Shown: in pieces, positions 51,891-61,536 of the stretch
Layout of the letters: the number at the start of each line of letters is the position of its first letter
How positions within the stretch are numbered: position 1 is the first letter of the stretch
DNA from: Agrobacterium larrymoorei
Lineage (GTDB): Bacteria > Pseudomonadota > Alphaproteobacteria > Rhizobiales > Rhizobiaceae
Length of the DNA stretch: 64,000 nt
Direction of reading: 5' to 3'
Assembly (NCBI RefSeq): GCF_013322225.1
Contig: NZ_JAAMFB010000012.1
Span: forward strand, 62,001-126,000
Program-made: the position numbers and the translations under genes
Notes under the pieces: generated by a model
Database searches by the model: none
Seen by the model: the letters and a program-made list of their open reading frames with translations, nothing else
What the model was told of the DNA's origin: nothing

Positions 51891-52937
51891 ATGGCGCCGC
51901 GCAAAAACGCGACCGTATCCGGCCGCAAGACTACGGCAAAAACGCCTGCCAAGGAATTTACCGGCAAGAATTCGCCGGAATTTGGCAAGGACGAAGAGCT
52001 TCACGCCTATCGCGAGATGCTGCTCATCCGTCGCTTTGAAGAAAAAGCTGGCCAGCTTTATGGCATGGGCTTCATTGGTGGCTTCTGTCACCTCTATATC
52101 GGTCAGGAAGCTGTCGTCGTCGGCATGCAGATGTCGCAGAAAGAAGGCGATCAGGTCATCACCGCTTACCGTGATCACGGCCACATGCTGGCTGCTGGCA
52201 TGAGCGCGCGCGGTGTCATGGCAGAGTTGACGGGACGTCAGGGCGGTCTTTCCAAGGGGAAGGGCGGCTCCATGCATATGTTCTCCAAGGAAAAGCATTT
52301 CTACGGCGGCCACGGCATCGTCGGTGCGCAGGTTTCTCTTGGAACCGGTCTTGCATTCGCGAACAAGTATCGCGGCAATGACAACGTATCCGTCACTTAC
52401 TTTGGTGACGGCGCGGCGAACCAGGGTCAGGTTTACGAGAGCTTCAATATGGCTGCTCTCTGGAAACTGCCGATCATCTACATCGTCGAGAACAACCGTT
52501 ATGCCATGGGCACGTCCACGGCACGCGCGACGGCTCAGTCCAATTACTCGCTGCGCGGTTCCGGCTTCGGCATCCCGGGCATTCAGGTGGATGGCATGGA
52601 TGTGCGCGCGGTCAAGGCTGCTGCGGATGAGGCTCTGGAACACTGCCGTTCTGGCAAGGGTCCGATCATTCTGGAAATGCTGACCTATCGTTATCGCGGT
52701 CACTCCATGTCCGACCCGGCGAAATATCGTTCCAAGGAAGAAGTGCAGAAGATGCGCTCCGAGCAGGACCCGATCGAACAGGTCAAGGCACGCCTTCTCG
52801 AGCAGGGTTGGGCGAGTGAGGACGAATTGAAGGCAATCGACAAGGATGTTCGTGACATCGTTGCCGACAGCGCTGAATTCGCCCAGAACGACCCGGAGCC
52901 GGATGTTTCCGAGCTCTATACCGACATCCTGCTCTGA
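51891..52937 (+). CDS. pdhA: Pyruvate dehydrogenase E1 alpha subunit
   Basis: The alpha subunit of heterotetrameric pyruvate dehydrogenase E1, 348 residues, which decarboxylates pyruvate with thiamine diphosphate. The TPP-binding motif is GDGAANQGQVYESFNMA leading to IIYIVENN, and RYRGHSMSDPAKYR is the conserved phosphorylation-loop-like segment. GGGAGGG precedes the ATG. It leads the run pdhA-pdhB-pdhC. Confidence 0.97.
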   Translation: MAPRKNATVSGRKTTAKTPAKEFTGKNSPEFGKDEELHAYREMLLIRRFEEKAGQLYGMGFIGGFCHLYIGQEAVVVGMQMSQKEGDQVITAYRDHGHMLAAGMSARGVMAELTGRQGGLSKGKGGSMHMFSKEKHFYGGHGIVGAQVSLGTGLAFANKYRGNDNVSVTYFGDGAANQGQVYESFNMAALWKLPIIYIVENNRYAMGTSTARATAQSNYSLRGSGFGIPGIQVDGMDVRAVKAAADEALEHCRSGKGPIILEMLTYRYRGHSMSDPAKYRSKEEVQKMRSEQDPIEQVKARLLEQGWASEDELKAIDKDVRDIVADSAEFAQNDPEPDVSELYTDILL

Positions 52938-52955
52938 TCCGGGAAGGGAGATACC

Positions 52956-54377
52956 ATGCCTATCGAAATTCTTATGCCCGCCCTTTCCCCAACCATGGAG
53001 GAAGGCACGCTTTCCAAGTGGTTGAAGAAGGAAGGCGACACCGTTACATCTGGCGACGTGATCGCTGAAATCGAAACCGACAAGGCGACGATGGAAGTCG
53101 AAGCCGTGGACGAAGGCGTCATCGGCAAGCTGCTGATCGAAGCCGGTACGGAAAACGTAAAGGTCAACACGGCGATAGCCGTGCTGCTTCAGGAAGGTGA
53201 AAGCGCCGACGCTGTTTCTTCTTCTGCAAAGAAAGAAGAGCCAAAGGCCGAAGCCTCCAATTCCGGTTCCGACGCTGCTGGCGGCAAGACCCGCGAAGCA
53301 AGCGAAGAGCCGTCTGCTGCTAAGGAAGCTGCAAAGGTTCCAGCCGCACCGAAGATCGAAGTTGCTGCCGATCCCGATATTCCGGAAGGCACCGAATTCG
53401 TAAGCCAGACAGTGCGCGAAGCGCTTCGCGATGCAATGGCTGAAGAAATGCGCTCCGACGAAAAAGTTTTCGTCATGGGTGAGGAAGTTGGCGAATACCA
53501 GGGTGCCTACAAGATCACCCAAGGGTTGCTGCAGGAATTTGGCGACAAGCGCGTCATCGATACGCCCATCACCGAGCACGGCTTTGCCGGTATCGGCGTC
53601 GGCGCTGCTATGACGGGTCTGAAGCCGATCGTCGAATTCATGACGTTCAACTTCGCCATGCAGGCTATCGACCAGATCGTCAACTCTGCTGCCAAGACGC
53701 TCTATATGTCCGGCGGTCAGATGGGTGCGCCGATGGTGTTCCGTGGCCCTTCGGGTGCTGCTGCCCGCGTTGCTGCCCAGCATTCGCAGTGCTATGCCGC
53801 ATGGTACAGCCATATTCCGGGCCTCAAGGTCGTCATGCCGTACACGGCTGCCGACGCCAAGGGTCTTCTGAAGGCGGCTATCCGTGACCCGAACCCGGTC
53901 ATCTTCCTCGAGAACGAAATCCTGTATGGTCAGAGCTTCGAAGTGCCGAAGCTGGATGATTTCGTGCTGCCAATCGGCAAGGCGCGCATTCACCGCAAGG
54001 GCAAGGATGCGACCATCGTTTCCTTCGGTATCGGCATGACTTACGCCATCAAGGCAGTCGCCGAGCTGGAAAAAGAAGGCATCGATGTCGAGCTGATCGA
54101 CTTGCGCACCATCCGTCCGATGGACCTTCCGACGGTTATCGAATCCGTCAAGAAAACCGGTCGTCTGGTCACTGTCGAAGAAGGCTTCCCGCAGTCATCG
54201 GTCGGTGACTTCATCTCCAACCAGGTTCAGCGCGCTGCTTTCGATTACCTCGATGCACCGATCCTGACGATTGCGGGTAAGGACGTTCCAATGCCTTACG
54301 CTGCAAACCTGGAAAAGCTGGCTCTGCCGAACGTCGACGAAGTCATCCAGGCTGTCAAAGCCGTCTGCTACAAGTAA
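52956..54377 (+). CDS. pdhB: Pyruvate dehydrogenase E1 beta subunit with N-terminal lipoyl domain
   Basis: E1 beta, 473 residues. Unlike most bacterial E1 beta proteins it opens with a full lipoyl domain (residues 1-80) holding [16 protein letters not shown], whose Lys is the lipoylation site. A flexible Ala/Glu/Lys linker follows to about residue 140, then the transketolase-like domain ([39 protein letters not shown]) and its C-terminal half ([16 protein letters not shown]). This architecture is known in Alphaproteobacteria such as Sinorhizobium. RBS GGGAAGGGAG precedes the start. Confidence 0.97.
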   Translation: MPIEILMPALSPTMEEGTLSKWLKKEGDTVTSGDVIAEIETDKATMEVEAVDEGVIGKLLIEAGTENVKVNTAIAVLLQEGESADAVSSSAKKEEPKAEASNSGSDAAGGKTREASEEPSAAKEAAKVPAAPKIEVAADPDIPEGTEFVSQTVREALRDAMAEEMRSDEKVFVMGEEVGEYQGAYKITQGLLQEFGDKRVIDTPITEHGFAGIGVGAAMTGLKPIVEFMTFNFAMQAIDQIVNSAAKTLYMSGGQMGAPMVFRGPSGAAARVAAQHSQCYAAWYSHIPGLKVVMPYTAADAKGLLKAAIRDPNPVIFLENEILYGQSFEVPKLDDFVLPIGKARIHRKGKDATIVSFGIGMTYAIKAVAELEKEGIDVELIDLRTIRPMDLPTVIESVKKTGRLVTVEEGFPQSSVGDFISNQVQRAAFDYLDAPILTIAGKDVPMPYAANLEKLALPNVDEVIQAVKAVCYK

Positions 54378-54392
54378 GGGGAGGGCGTTTCG

Positions 54393-55772
54393 ATGCCTAT
54401 CAACATCACAATGCCTGCCCTTTCCCCCACGATGGAAGAGGGCAATCTTACCAAGTGGCTGGTCAAGGAAGGCGACAAGGTTGGTCCCGGCGACGTGATT
54501 GCCGAGATCGAGACCGACAAGGCAACCATGGAAGTGGAAGCCGTTGACGAGGGTATCGTTGCCAAGCTGGTCGTTCCGGCTGGCACCGAAGCGGTCAAGG
54601 TCAATGCCCTGATCGCCATCCTCGCCGGTGAAGGCGAAGACGTTGCAGAGGCTGCCAAGGGTGGCGATGCTGCTCCAGCTAAGGCCGAAGCGCCGAAGCA
54701 GGAAGCCAAGGCAGAAGCGCCGAAGGAACAGAAATCGGAAGCCGCCCCTGCAAAGGCTGAAAAGCCGGTTGCAGATCAGGCTGCCGCACCTTCCACGCCC
54801 GCTCCGGTGTCGAAGTCTGGCGAGCGCCTTTTCGCATCTCCGCTGGCACGCCGTCTGGCGAAGGATGCCGGTCTTGATCTGTCGGCTGTTTCGGGCTCCG
54901 GCCCGCATGGCCGCATCGTCAAGTCCGACGTGGAAAAGGCAGTCAGCTCCGGTGGCGCAAAATCCGCTGCGGCACCTGCTCCCGCATCCTCCGGCGCTTC
55001 GGCTCCGGCTGCTGCTAAGGGCCCGTCCGACGAGAATGTTCTCAAGCTGTTTGCGGAAGGCTCCTACGAGCTTCTGCCGCATGACGGCATGCGCAAGACG
55101 ATTGCCTCGCGCCTGACCGAATCCACGCAGACCGTTCCGTCCTACACGGTTTCGATGGAATGCGAACTGGATGCGATGCTGAAGCTGCGCGCCGAGATCA
55201 ATGCATCCGCGCCGGTGAAGAGGACGGAGAAGGGCGAGGTTCCGGCCTTCAAGCTTTCCGTCAACGATTTCATCATCAAGGCAATGGCGCTTGCACTGCG
55301 TGACGTTCCGATGGCGAATGCCTCCTGGACCTCCACGGCCCGCGTTCTGCACAAGCATGCAGATGTCGGCGTCGCGGTCTCCATCCCGGATGGTCTCATC
55401 ACGCCAATCGTGCGCAAGGCGGAAGAAAAGTCTCTTTCAGCCATCTCCAACGAGGTCAAGGATCTTGCCAAGCGTGCGCGTGACAAGAAGCTGAAGCCGG
55501 AAGAATACCAGGGCGGCACGACATCCGTGTCCAACCTCGGCATGTTCGGCGTCTCCTCCTTCACGTCGATCGTCAACCTGCCGCAGGCGTCCATCGTTTC
55601 GATTGGCGCTGGCGTCGAAAAGCCGGTCGTTCGCGGCGGCAAGATCGAAGTCGGTACGGTCATGACCGCCACCTTCGCCTTCGACCACCGCGTCATCGAT
55701 GGCGCGCTCGGCGCGGAACTCGCTTCCGCCTTCAAGCGCTACATCGAAAGCCCGATGAGCATGCTGGTCTGA
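54393..55772 (+). CDS. pdhC: Dihydrolipoyl acetyltransferase (PDH E2)
   Basis: E2 core, 459 residues, moving the acetyl group from lipoate to CoA. One lipoyl domain (residues 1-80, nearly identical in sequence to that of PdhB, with [15 protein letters not shown]), an Ala/Glu/Lys linker, the E3-binding domain ([20 protein letters not shown] to [11 protein letters not shown], about 145-180), and the catalytic domain ending [19 protein letters not shown] with the catalytic His. Its closeness to the PdhB lipoyl domain suggests duplication or gene conversion. A hairpin follows. Confidence 0.97.
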   Translation: MPINITMPALSPTMEEGNLTKWLVKEGDKVGPGDVIAEIETDKATMEVEAVDEGIVAKLVVPAGTEAVKVNALIAILAGEGEDVAEAAKGGDAAPAKAEAPKQEAKAEAPKEQKSEAAPAKAEKPVADQAAAPSTPAPVSKSGERLFASPLARRLAKDAGLDLSAVSGSGPHGRIVKSDVEKAVSSGGAKSAAAPAPASSGASAPAAAKGPSDENVLKLFAEGSYELLPHDGMRKTIASRLTESTQTVPSYTVSMECELDAMLKLRAEINASAPVKRTEKGEVPAFKLSVNDFIIKAMALALRDVPMANASWTSTARVLHKHADVGVAVSIPDGLITPIVRKAEEKSLSAISNEVKDLAKRARDKKLKPEEYQGGTTSVSNLGMFGVSSFTSIVNLPQASIVSIGAGVEKPVVRGGKIEVGTVMTATFAFDHRVIDGALGAELASAFKRYIESPMSMLV

Positions 55773-55783
55773 TAAACACGGTC

Positions 55784-55812
55784 GAGCCGAAAGCTGTCGC
55801 CAGCCTTCGGCT
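55784..55812 (+). terminator. Hairpin after pdhC
   Basis: GAGCCGAA (55784-55791) pairs with TTCGGCTC (55805-55812), with an inner GCTG/CAGC stem. TTCCCG follows, so it may only attenuate reading into the downstream genes or protect the pdhABC message. Confidence 0.5.
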
Positions 55813-55833
55813 CTTCCCGTTCGGGAGACGGAT

Positions 55834-56481
55834 GTGACGAAAACCGTTCTTTGCTATGGCGATAGCCTGACATGGGGATATGACGCCGAGAATCTCGGTC
55901 GTCATGCCTTTGAAGATCGTTGGCCGAGCGTGCTGCAAAAGGCGCTGGGTGGCGATGTCAATGTCATTGCCGAGGGCTTGAACGGGCGTACCACCGCTTA
56001 CGATGACCATCTGGCGGATTGCGACCGGAACGGCGCCACGGTGCTACCGACCATTTTGCACAGCCACGCGCCGCTTGATCTTGTCATCATCATGCTCGGC
56101 ACGAATGACCTGAAGCGTGGCATTGGTGCGGGCTCGGCCGTCGGTGCCGTCAAGGGTGTCGAGCGGCTGATCAGCCTCATCAGGCATCACGTATGGTCCT
56201 TCGAGGATCATGATGAGCCGGAAATCCTGATCGTGGCTCCGCCGCATATCTGTGAGACGGGCAACGAAATGTTCGCCGCCATGTATGCGGGCGCCATCGA
56301 GCAGTCACAGATGATGGGTTCGCTCTATCGCGATCTGGCTGACGATAAAGGTTGCGCCTTCTTCGATGCGTCGTCCGTTGCTGTCACGACGCCGTTGGAT
56401 GGCGTTCACCTGGATGCCGAAAATACGCGTGCGCTTGGTCGCGGGCTGGAGCCCGTGGTGCGCATGCTGCTTGGAATTTGA
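55834..56481 (+). CDS. SGNH-family arylesterase/acyltransferase
   Basis: A 215-residue SGNH hydrolase. Block I is CYGDSLTWGYD (Ser11), the Asn block is LGTNDLKRG and the C-terminal Asp/His block is DGVHLDAENT. GDSLTWG matches the M. smegmatis acyltransferase/perhydrolase and related octameric arylesterases of Sinorhizobium and Agrobacterium. No signal peptide. It starts with GTG after GGGAGA and lies between pdhC and lpdA. Its link to pyruvate metabolism is unknown. Confidence 0.88.
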   Translation: MTKTVLCYGDSLTWGYDAENLGRHAFEDRWPSVLQKALGGDVNVIAEGLNGRTTAYDDHLADCDRNGATVLPTILHSHAPLDLVIIMLGTNDLKRGIGAGSAVGAVKGVERLISLIRHHVWSFEDHDEPEILIVAPPHICETGNEMFAAMYAGAIEQSQMMGSLYRDLADDKGCAFFDASSVAVTTPLDGVHLDAENTRALGRGLEPVVRMLLGI

Positions 56482-56545
56482 ATTTTAAATTCGATTGACG
56501 GAGCGGCGCGAAGTCGCCGTCAAAAAGATAAAGGCAGGAAATAGA

Positions 56546-57991
56546 ATGGCTCAGTCCTACGACCTCATTGTCATTGGCTCCGGCCCTGGTGGCTATACCG
56601 CCGCCATTCGCGCGGCTCAGCTCGGTATGAAGGTTGCCGTTGTCGAGCGCGAGCATCTGGCCGGTATTTGCTCCAACTGGGGTTGCATTCCGACCAAAGC
56701 GCTGCTGCGCACCGCCAACGTCATGCACAGTGCCACGCACGCCAAGGATTACGGCCTGACGCTGGATGGCTCGATCAAGCCTGACGTGAAGGCCATCGTC
56801 GCCCGTTCGCGTGGCATTGCTGCACGCATGAACAATGGCGTCGGCTTCTTGTTCAAAAAGAACAAGGTCGATATCATCTGGGGTGAAGCCAAGATCACAA
56901 AGCCGGGCGAAATCGTCGTTGGCAAGATCAGCAAGCCAATTGTCCAGCCGCAGGGTCCTGTACCAAAGAATACGCTGGGCGAGGGCACCTACACCGCCAA
57001 GCATATCATTGTTGCAACTGGCGCACGTCCCCGCGCGCTTCCCGGCATCGAGCCGGATGGCAAGCTGATCTGGACCTATTTCGAAGCCATGAAGCCGGAG
57101 GAACTGCCTAAGTCCCTGCTCGTCATGGGCTCTGGCGCCATCGGCATCGAGTTTGCCAGCTTCTACCGCACCATGGGCGTCGATGTGACCGTCGTTGAAA
57201 TCATGAGTCAGGTCATGCCGGTGGAAGATGCCGAAATCTCTGCCTTCGCCAAGAAGCAGTTCGAAAAGCAGGGTATCAAAATTCTTCTCGAAGCCAAGGT
57301 TGCCAAGGTAGAGAAGGGTGCCAACTCCGTTACCGCCACCATCGAAAAAAAGGATGGCTCGTCCGAGAAAATCACCGCAGACCGGATGATTTCAGCCGTC
57401 GGCGTTCAGGCCAATATCGAGAACATCGGCCTCGAAGCCGCTGGTGTGAAGACCGATCGCGGCTTCATCGTCATCGATGGTTATGGCAAGACCAATATTC
57501 CGGGTATCTACGCCATTGGCGACGTTGCCGGTGGTCCGCTTCTGGCCCATAAGGCCGAACATGAAGCTGTCATCTGCGTCGAAAAGATCGCAGGCCTGCC
57601 GAATGTCCACCCGATGGACAAGGGCAAGATACCCGGCTGCACCTATTGCAATCCGCAGGTCGCGTCTGTCGGTCTGACGGAAGCCAAGGCCAAGGAACAG
57701 GGCCGAGACATTCGCGTCGGCCGTTTCTCCTTTGCCGCAAACGGCAAGGCCGTGGCGCTCGGTGAAGATCAGGGCATGGTCAAGACCATCTTCGACAAGA
57801 AAACTGGCGAATTGATTGGTGCTCACATGGTTGGCGCGGAAGTAACCGAACTCATCCAGGGCTTCGTCGTGGCCATGAACCTTGAGACGACGGAAGAAGA
57901 GTTGATGCACACCATCTTCCCGCATCCGACGCTCTCCGAAATGATGAAGGAAAGTGTGCTCGACGCCTATGGGCGTGCGCTGAACGCGTAA
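56546..57991 (+). CDS. lpdA: Dihydrolipoamide dehydrogenase (E3)
   Basis: E3 flavoprotein, 481 residues, reoxidising dihydrolipoate with NAD. GSGPGGYTAAIRAAQLG binds FAD; the redox pair is Cys42/Cys47 in GICSNWGCIPTK, a variant of the usual GTCLNVGCIPSK that is typical of PDH-linked alphaproteobacterial E3; ATGARPRALPG and MGSGAIGIEFASFY (NAD) follow, and HTIFPHPTLSEMMKE is the catalytic His-Glu end. The ATG at 56546 is chosen with AGGA upstream. It completes the PDH complex. Confidence 0.96.
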   Translation: MAQSYDLIVIGSGPGGYTAAIRAAQLGMKVAVVEREHLAGICSNWGCIPTKALLRTANVMHSATHAKDYGLTLDGSIKPDVKAIVARSRGIAARMNNGVGFLFKKNKVDIIWGEAKITKPGEIVVGKISKPIVQPQGPVPKNTLGEGTYTAKHIIVATGARPRALPGIEPDGKLIWTYFEAMKPEELPKSLLVMGSGAIGIEFASFYRTMGVDVTVVEIMSQVMPVEDAEISAFAKKQFEKQGIKILLEAKVAKVEKGANSVTATIEKKDGSSEKITADRMISAVGVQANIENIGLEAAGVKTDRGFIVIDGYGKTNIPGIYAIGDVAGGPLLAHKAEHEAVICVEKIAGLPNVHPMDKGKIPGCTYCNPQVASVGLTEAKAKEQGRDIRVGRFSFAANGKAVALGEDQGMVKTIFDKKTGELIGAHMVGAEVTELIQGFVVAMNLETTEEELMHTIFPHPTLSEMMKESVLDAYGRALNA

Positions 57992-58070
57992 TTGCCGGTC
58001 GATACCCGGCATTGCTTGCGCGTGCCGGGTACACCATATGTCTCTGAAATAGGGTTGACGGGAGTATGGA

Positions 58071-58319
58071 ATGGAAAGTGTAGGCTGGATTGCCGCGATC
58101 TTTATCGGCGGCTTGGCGGGTTGGCTCGCGGGCAAGCTCATGGATATGCGCTTCGGCATTTTCATGAACATCATCCTCGGAATCGTTGGATCGGTCGTTG
58201 CTGTCGCCGTGTTGCAGTCCTTCCATGTTTTCGTGGAAGATAGTCGGCTCGGCTACTTCGTGACATCTTTCTTGGGCGCGAGCCTTCTGTTATTCCTCGC
58301 CAAGCTCGTCAGGCGATAA
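58071..58319 (+). CDS. GlsB/YeaQ-family membrane protein, second copy
   Basis: An 82-residue paralogue of the protein at 33228, with three membrane segments and the same core layout ([37 protein letters not shown]). The C-terminal half has diverged. It lies between lpdA and lipA. No EcfG-type promoter is visible upstream, so it may be co-transcribed with lpdA and lipA. Function in the cell is unknown. Confidence 0.88.
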   Translation: MESVGWIAAIFIGGLAGWLAGKLMDMRFGIFMNIILGIVGSVVAVAVLQSFHVFVEDSRLGYFVTSFLGASLLLFLAKLVRR

Positions 58320-58351
58320 ATCCGCGCAAAAGCGGTAGAAGCAGGTCTCTT

Positions 58352-59326
58352 ATGGTCACTATTCTCGACAGGACGTCTTCCCCGGATGAAAAGCGCATTC
58401 GGCACCCGGAGAAGGCTCACAAGCCGGATACGGAAGTCGCGCGCAAGCCTGAGTGGATTCGCGTCAAGGCGCCCACATCCAAGGGCTACCACGAGACGCG
58501 TGAACTGGTGCGCAGTCACAAGCTGGTGACAGTATGCGAAGAGGCTGGCTGTCCGAATATCGGCGAGTGCTGGGAAAAGAAGCACGCGACCTTCATGATC
58601 ATGGGTGAGATCTGCACCCGCGCCTGCGCCTTCTGCAACGTCTCCACCGGCAAGCCTAACGCGCTCGATATGCTCGAGCCGGAAAACGTCGCCAAAGCCG
58701 TCAAGCAAATGGGCCTCAGCCATGTCGTCATTACGTCGGTTGACCGTGATGACCTTGAAGACGGTGGTGCAGAGCACTTCGAAAAGGTGATCTGGGCTAT
58801 CCGCGCCGCATCGCCCAATACGACGATTGAAATCCTGACGCCTGACTTCCTAAAGAAGCCCGGTGCGCTGGAACGCGTCGTGGCCGCTAAGCCTGACGTT
58901 TTCAACCACAACATGGAAACCGTTCCCGGCAATTACCTCACCGTTCGCCCAGGTGCGCGTTACTTCCACTCTGTTCGCCTGCTTCAGCGCGTGAAGGAAC
59001 TGGACCCGACCATGTTCACCAAATCCGGCATTATGGTCGGTCTCGGTGAAGAGCGTAACGAAGTGCTGCAATTGATGGACGACCTGCGCAGCGCCGATGT
59101 GGACTTCCTGACAATCGGCCAGTACCTCCAGCCGACCCGCAAGCACCACAAGGTCGAAAAATTCGTCACGCCGGAAGAGTTTAAGTCCTACGAAACCATT
59201 GCCTACACCAAGGGCTTCCTCATGGTTTCTTCCAGCCCGTTAACGCGCTCTTCCCACCACGCCGGCGACGATTTCGCACGCCTGCGCGCCAACCGTGAGA
59301 AGAAGCTGCTCGTTGCAGCCGAGTGA
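58352..59326 (+). CDS. lipA: Lipoyl synthase
   Basis: Radical-SAM lipoyl synthase, 324 residues, inserts two sulfurs into octanoyl-lysine of lipoyl domains such as those of PdhB and PdhC. The auxiliary cluster is [12 protein letters not shown] (Cys62, 67, 73) and the SAM cluster is CTRACAFC (Cys88, 92, 95). The C-terminal [15 protein letters not shown] holds the conserved auxiliary-cluster Ser. It follows the PDH genes it serves. A terminator follows. No lipB is in the window. Confidence 0.97.
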   Translation: MVTILDRTSSPDEKRIRHPEKAHKPDTEVARKPEWIRVKAPTSKGYHETRELVRSHKLVTVCEEAGCPNIGECWEKKHATFMIMGEICTRACAFCNVSTGKPNALDMLEPENVAKAVKQMGLSHVVITSVDRDDLEDGGAEHFEKVIWAIRAASPNTTIEILTPDFLKKPGALERVVAAKPDVFNHNMETVPGNYLTVRPGARYFHSVRLLQRVKELDPTMFTKSGIMVGLGEERNEVLQLMDDLRSADVDFLTIGQYLQPTRKHHKVEKFVTPEEFKSYETIAYTKGFLMVSSSPLTRSSHHAGDDFARLRANREKKLLVAAE

Positions 59327-59333
59327 TACTGTA

Positions 59334-59366
59334 ATGGCGCGTGAACCTTTGCCACGCGCCATGCTT
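59334..59366 (+). terminator. Terminator after lipA
   Basis: ATGGCGCGTG (59334-59343) pairs with CACGCGCCAT (59353-59362), followed by GCTTT. Confidence 0.7.
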
Positions 59367-59428
59367 TGAATCTGGACGTCTGTGCGGCTTTCACCACAAC
59401 GCTACCAGTCAATTTTGTGTGACATACG

Positions 59429-59842
59429 CTAGGTGTCGCTTGAATGTGCCTCCAGAAGCGTCTTCAGTTTCTCCAAATCTGCCTGCACCAGTCCGGCGTC
59501 TCGGTCAAAATCCGCGCTACTCATTCCCGGTAGTTTCAGCACTGTGAAGGATATTTCCGCACCGTCTCCATTCGGGGTGATACGCAATGCGTTGTACACT
59601 TCCAGTCCATCCGGCATGGTCACGATGTGGTCTATGACGCCGTAATCATTGGGCTCTACAAAGTGGACACGGACGCTGCCCAACGGACCTGAGGCAATCC
59701 AGTCGTCCCCCTCCCGTTGCAATCCGCTGGCGAGACCTGCTGCCCATAAGGGCATTCTTTCAGGATCAGAGGCAAAGGCGTACACATCTCTCCAAGCCCG
59801 GTCTATCGCCTTGTGGACAATTCGAGTTTCCATGGTTGGCAT
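59429..59842 (-). CDS. SRPBCC-family protein
   Basis: A 137-residue START/SRPBCC-fold protein of unknown ligand. The N-terminal TRIVHKAIDRAWRDVYAFASDPERMPLWAAG and the C-terminal helix LVQADLEKLKTLLEAH are the typical fold elements. GGAGG lies 6 bases before the ATG at 59842. It is not the RatA/COQ10 type that usually follows lipA in many Proteobacteria. It is divergent from ccoG, with a FixK-type box in between, so it may also respond to oxygen. Confidence 0.85.
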   Translation of the reverse strand: MPTMETRIVHKAIDRAWRDVYAFASDPERMPLWAAGLASGLQREGDDWIASGPLGSVRVHFVEPNDYGVIDHIVTMPDGLEVYNALRITPNGDGAEISFTVLKLPGMSSADFDRDAGLVQADLEKLKTLLEAHSSDT

Positions 59843-59886
59843 ATGATCCCTCCTCGATAAGACAGTCTGCGCTATTTTGTCCTCAC

Positions 59887-59900
59887 TTGACCTAAGTCAA
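59887..59900. promoter_or_regulatory. FixK/FNR-type box
   Basis: TTGACCTAAGTCAA is a near-perfect inverted repeat matching the FNR/FixK/CRP consensus TTGA-C/T-N4-A/G-TCAA. It lies 56 bases before the ccoG start and 45 bases before that of the divergent SRPBCC gene. Low-oxygen induction of fixGHI by FixK is established in rhizobia. Confidence 0.85.
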
Positions 59901-59955
59901 GGATGGTTGCGCCGACTGATGGCAAAACGCAAGGAAAGAAACGGACCTTGCGACC

Positions 59956-61536
59956 ATGAATCTGTACACCGCCGGACATCCAAGTTCAGGGGCCGATAAA
60001 GGCCGAAGTCGGAATTCGGAGAAGGCCGGAGACGGGCGCCCGCCACTCTATGAACCGCGCAAGAAGATATTTCCCAAGCGAGCGCAGGGCCGATTTCGCC
60101 GCTTCAAATGGATCATAATGCTGACAACACTCGGCATTTACTACCTGACGCCGTGGATCAGGTGGGATCGAGGCCCATATGCGCCGGATCAAGCGGTCCT
60201 TGTCGATATTGCCAGCCGACGGTTCTACTTCTTTTTCATCGAAATCTGGCCGCAGGAATTCTACTACGTTGCGGGGATGCTGGTCATGGCAGGTTTTGGC
60301 CTGTTTTTGGTTACATCCGCTGTCGGTCGCGCATGGTGTGGATATACCTGTCCTCAAACCGTGTGGGTTGATCTTTTCCTGATTGTAGAACGCGCGATCG
60401 AAGGCGACCGCAATGCGCGGATGAAACTCGACTCTGGTCCCTGGACATTTGAGAAAGTCCTCAAACGTGCAGCCAAACATTTCATCTGGCTGGGGATTGG
60501 CTTGGTAACCGGTGGAGCATGGATATTCTACTTTGCCGACGCACCCACCTTGGCATTGCAGCTTCTCAATGGCGATGCGGCGATGATTGCCTATTACACA
60601 GTCGCTACTCTGACCGCGACAACCTATGTTTTGGGTGGGCTGATGCGCGAGCAGGTCTGCACCTATATGTGTCCATGGCCGCGTATCCAGGGTGCGATGC
60701 TGGACGAGCATTCGCTGGTCGTAACCTACAACGACTGGCGGGGAGAGCCGCGCTCGCGCCATGCGAAGAAGGCAGTTGCCGCGGGGCAGCCGGTCGGCGA
60801 TTGCGTGGATTGCAACGCCTGCGTTGCGGTCTGTCCCATGGGTATCGATATTCGAGATGGCCAGCAGATGGAGTGCATTACTTGCGCCCTGTGCATCGAC
60901 GCCTGTGATGGCGTTATGGACAAGCTCGGAAAGCCGCACGGCCTCATAGCCTATGCCACGCTCAGCGAATACGATTCCAATATGGCGCTTGCCACCGGTA
61001 ATGGCGCGCACCCAATCAAGCCGTCGAATATTCGTGATAGTGATGGGACTTTCGTCAAAGCCATTCGACACTTCAACTGGCGCATCATTTTCCGCCCGCG
61101 AACGGTCTTCTACATGACAGTCTGGTGTCTGGTGGGCGTGGTCATGCTGGTAACACTGGCGACCCGCGAGCGGCTCTCTGTCAATGTCATCCACGACCGT
61201 AACCCTCAATATGTGCTGGAGTCGGACGGTTCGATCCGCAACGGCTATACGGTTCGCATCCTGAATATGATCGCCCAGCCGCGAACGATCACGCTTTCGC
61301 TGGAAAGCCTTCCCGAAGCGGTCATGAAGATCAACGGCATTTCGGACGTTGCAGCAAGAAGCTTCGATATCGCCGTGAAGCCCGATGAGGTCACGAGCAT
61401 CAAGGTTTTTGTGACCCTCTCGGCGGGTGAGGTCGAAAGGACGGCGACGGATTTCAATTTCACTGCTATGGACGCGGAAAACGCCGAGTCCGCACATTAC
61501 AAGGCCGTATTTAACGCGCCGGGAGCGAAAAAATGA
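59956..61536 (+). CDS. ccoG: Cytochrome cbb3 oxidase assembly protein CcoG
   Basis: CcoG/FixG, 526 residues, a membrane copper-and-iron-sulfur protein for cbb3 oxidase assembly. It has about five membrane helices, WCGYTCPQTVWVDLF and QVCTYMCPWPRIQGAML in the membrane part, and ferredoxin-like clusters in CVDCNACVAVCPMGID and CITCALCIDACDGVM. The C-terminus holds a periplasmic immunoglobulin-like domain. A FixK box lies upstream. Its stop overlaps the ccoH start. Confidence 0.96.
   Translation: MNLYTAGHPSSGADKGRSRNSEKAGDGRPPLYEPRKKIFPKRAQGRFRRFKWIIMLTTLGIYYLTPWIRWDRGPYAPDQAVLVDIASRRFYFFFIEIWPQEFYYVAGMLVMAGFGLFLVTSAVGRAWCGYTCPQTVWVDLFLIVERAIEGDRNARMKLDSGPWTFEKVLKRAAKHFIWLGIGLVTGGAWIFYFADAPTLALQLLNGDAAMIAYYTVATLTATTYVLGGLMREQVCTYMCPWPRIQGAMLDEHSLVVTYNDWRGEPRSRHAKKAVAAGQPVGDCVDCNACVAVCPMGIDIRDGQQMECITCALCIDACDGVMDKLGKPHGLIAYATLSEYDSNMALATGNGAHPIKPSNIRDSDGTFVKAIRHFNWRIIFRPRTVFYMTVWCLVGVVMLVTLATRERLSVNVIHDRNPQYVLESDGSIRNGYTVRILNMIAQPRTITLSLESLPEAVMKINGISDVAARSFDIAVKPDEVTSIKVFVTLSAGEVERTATDFNFTAMDAENAESAHYKAVFNAPGAKK

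Noticed and set aside
56660..56700. Unusual GICSNWGCIPTK redox motif in LpdA as a sign of altered function
   Set aside because: The variant keeps both redox cysteines and, from memory, is typical of PDH-linked E3 in Alphaproteobacteria.
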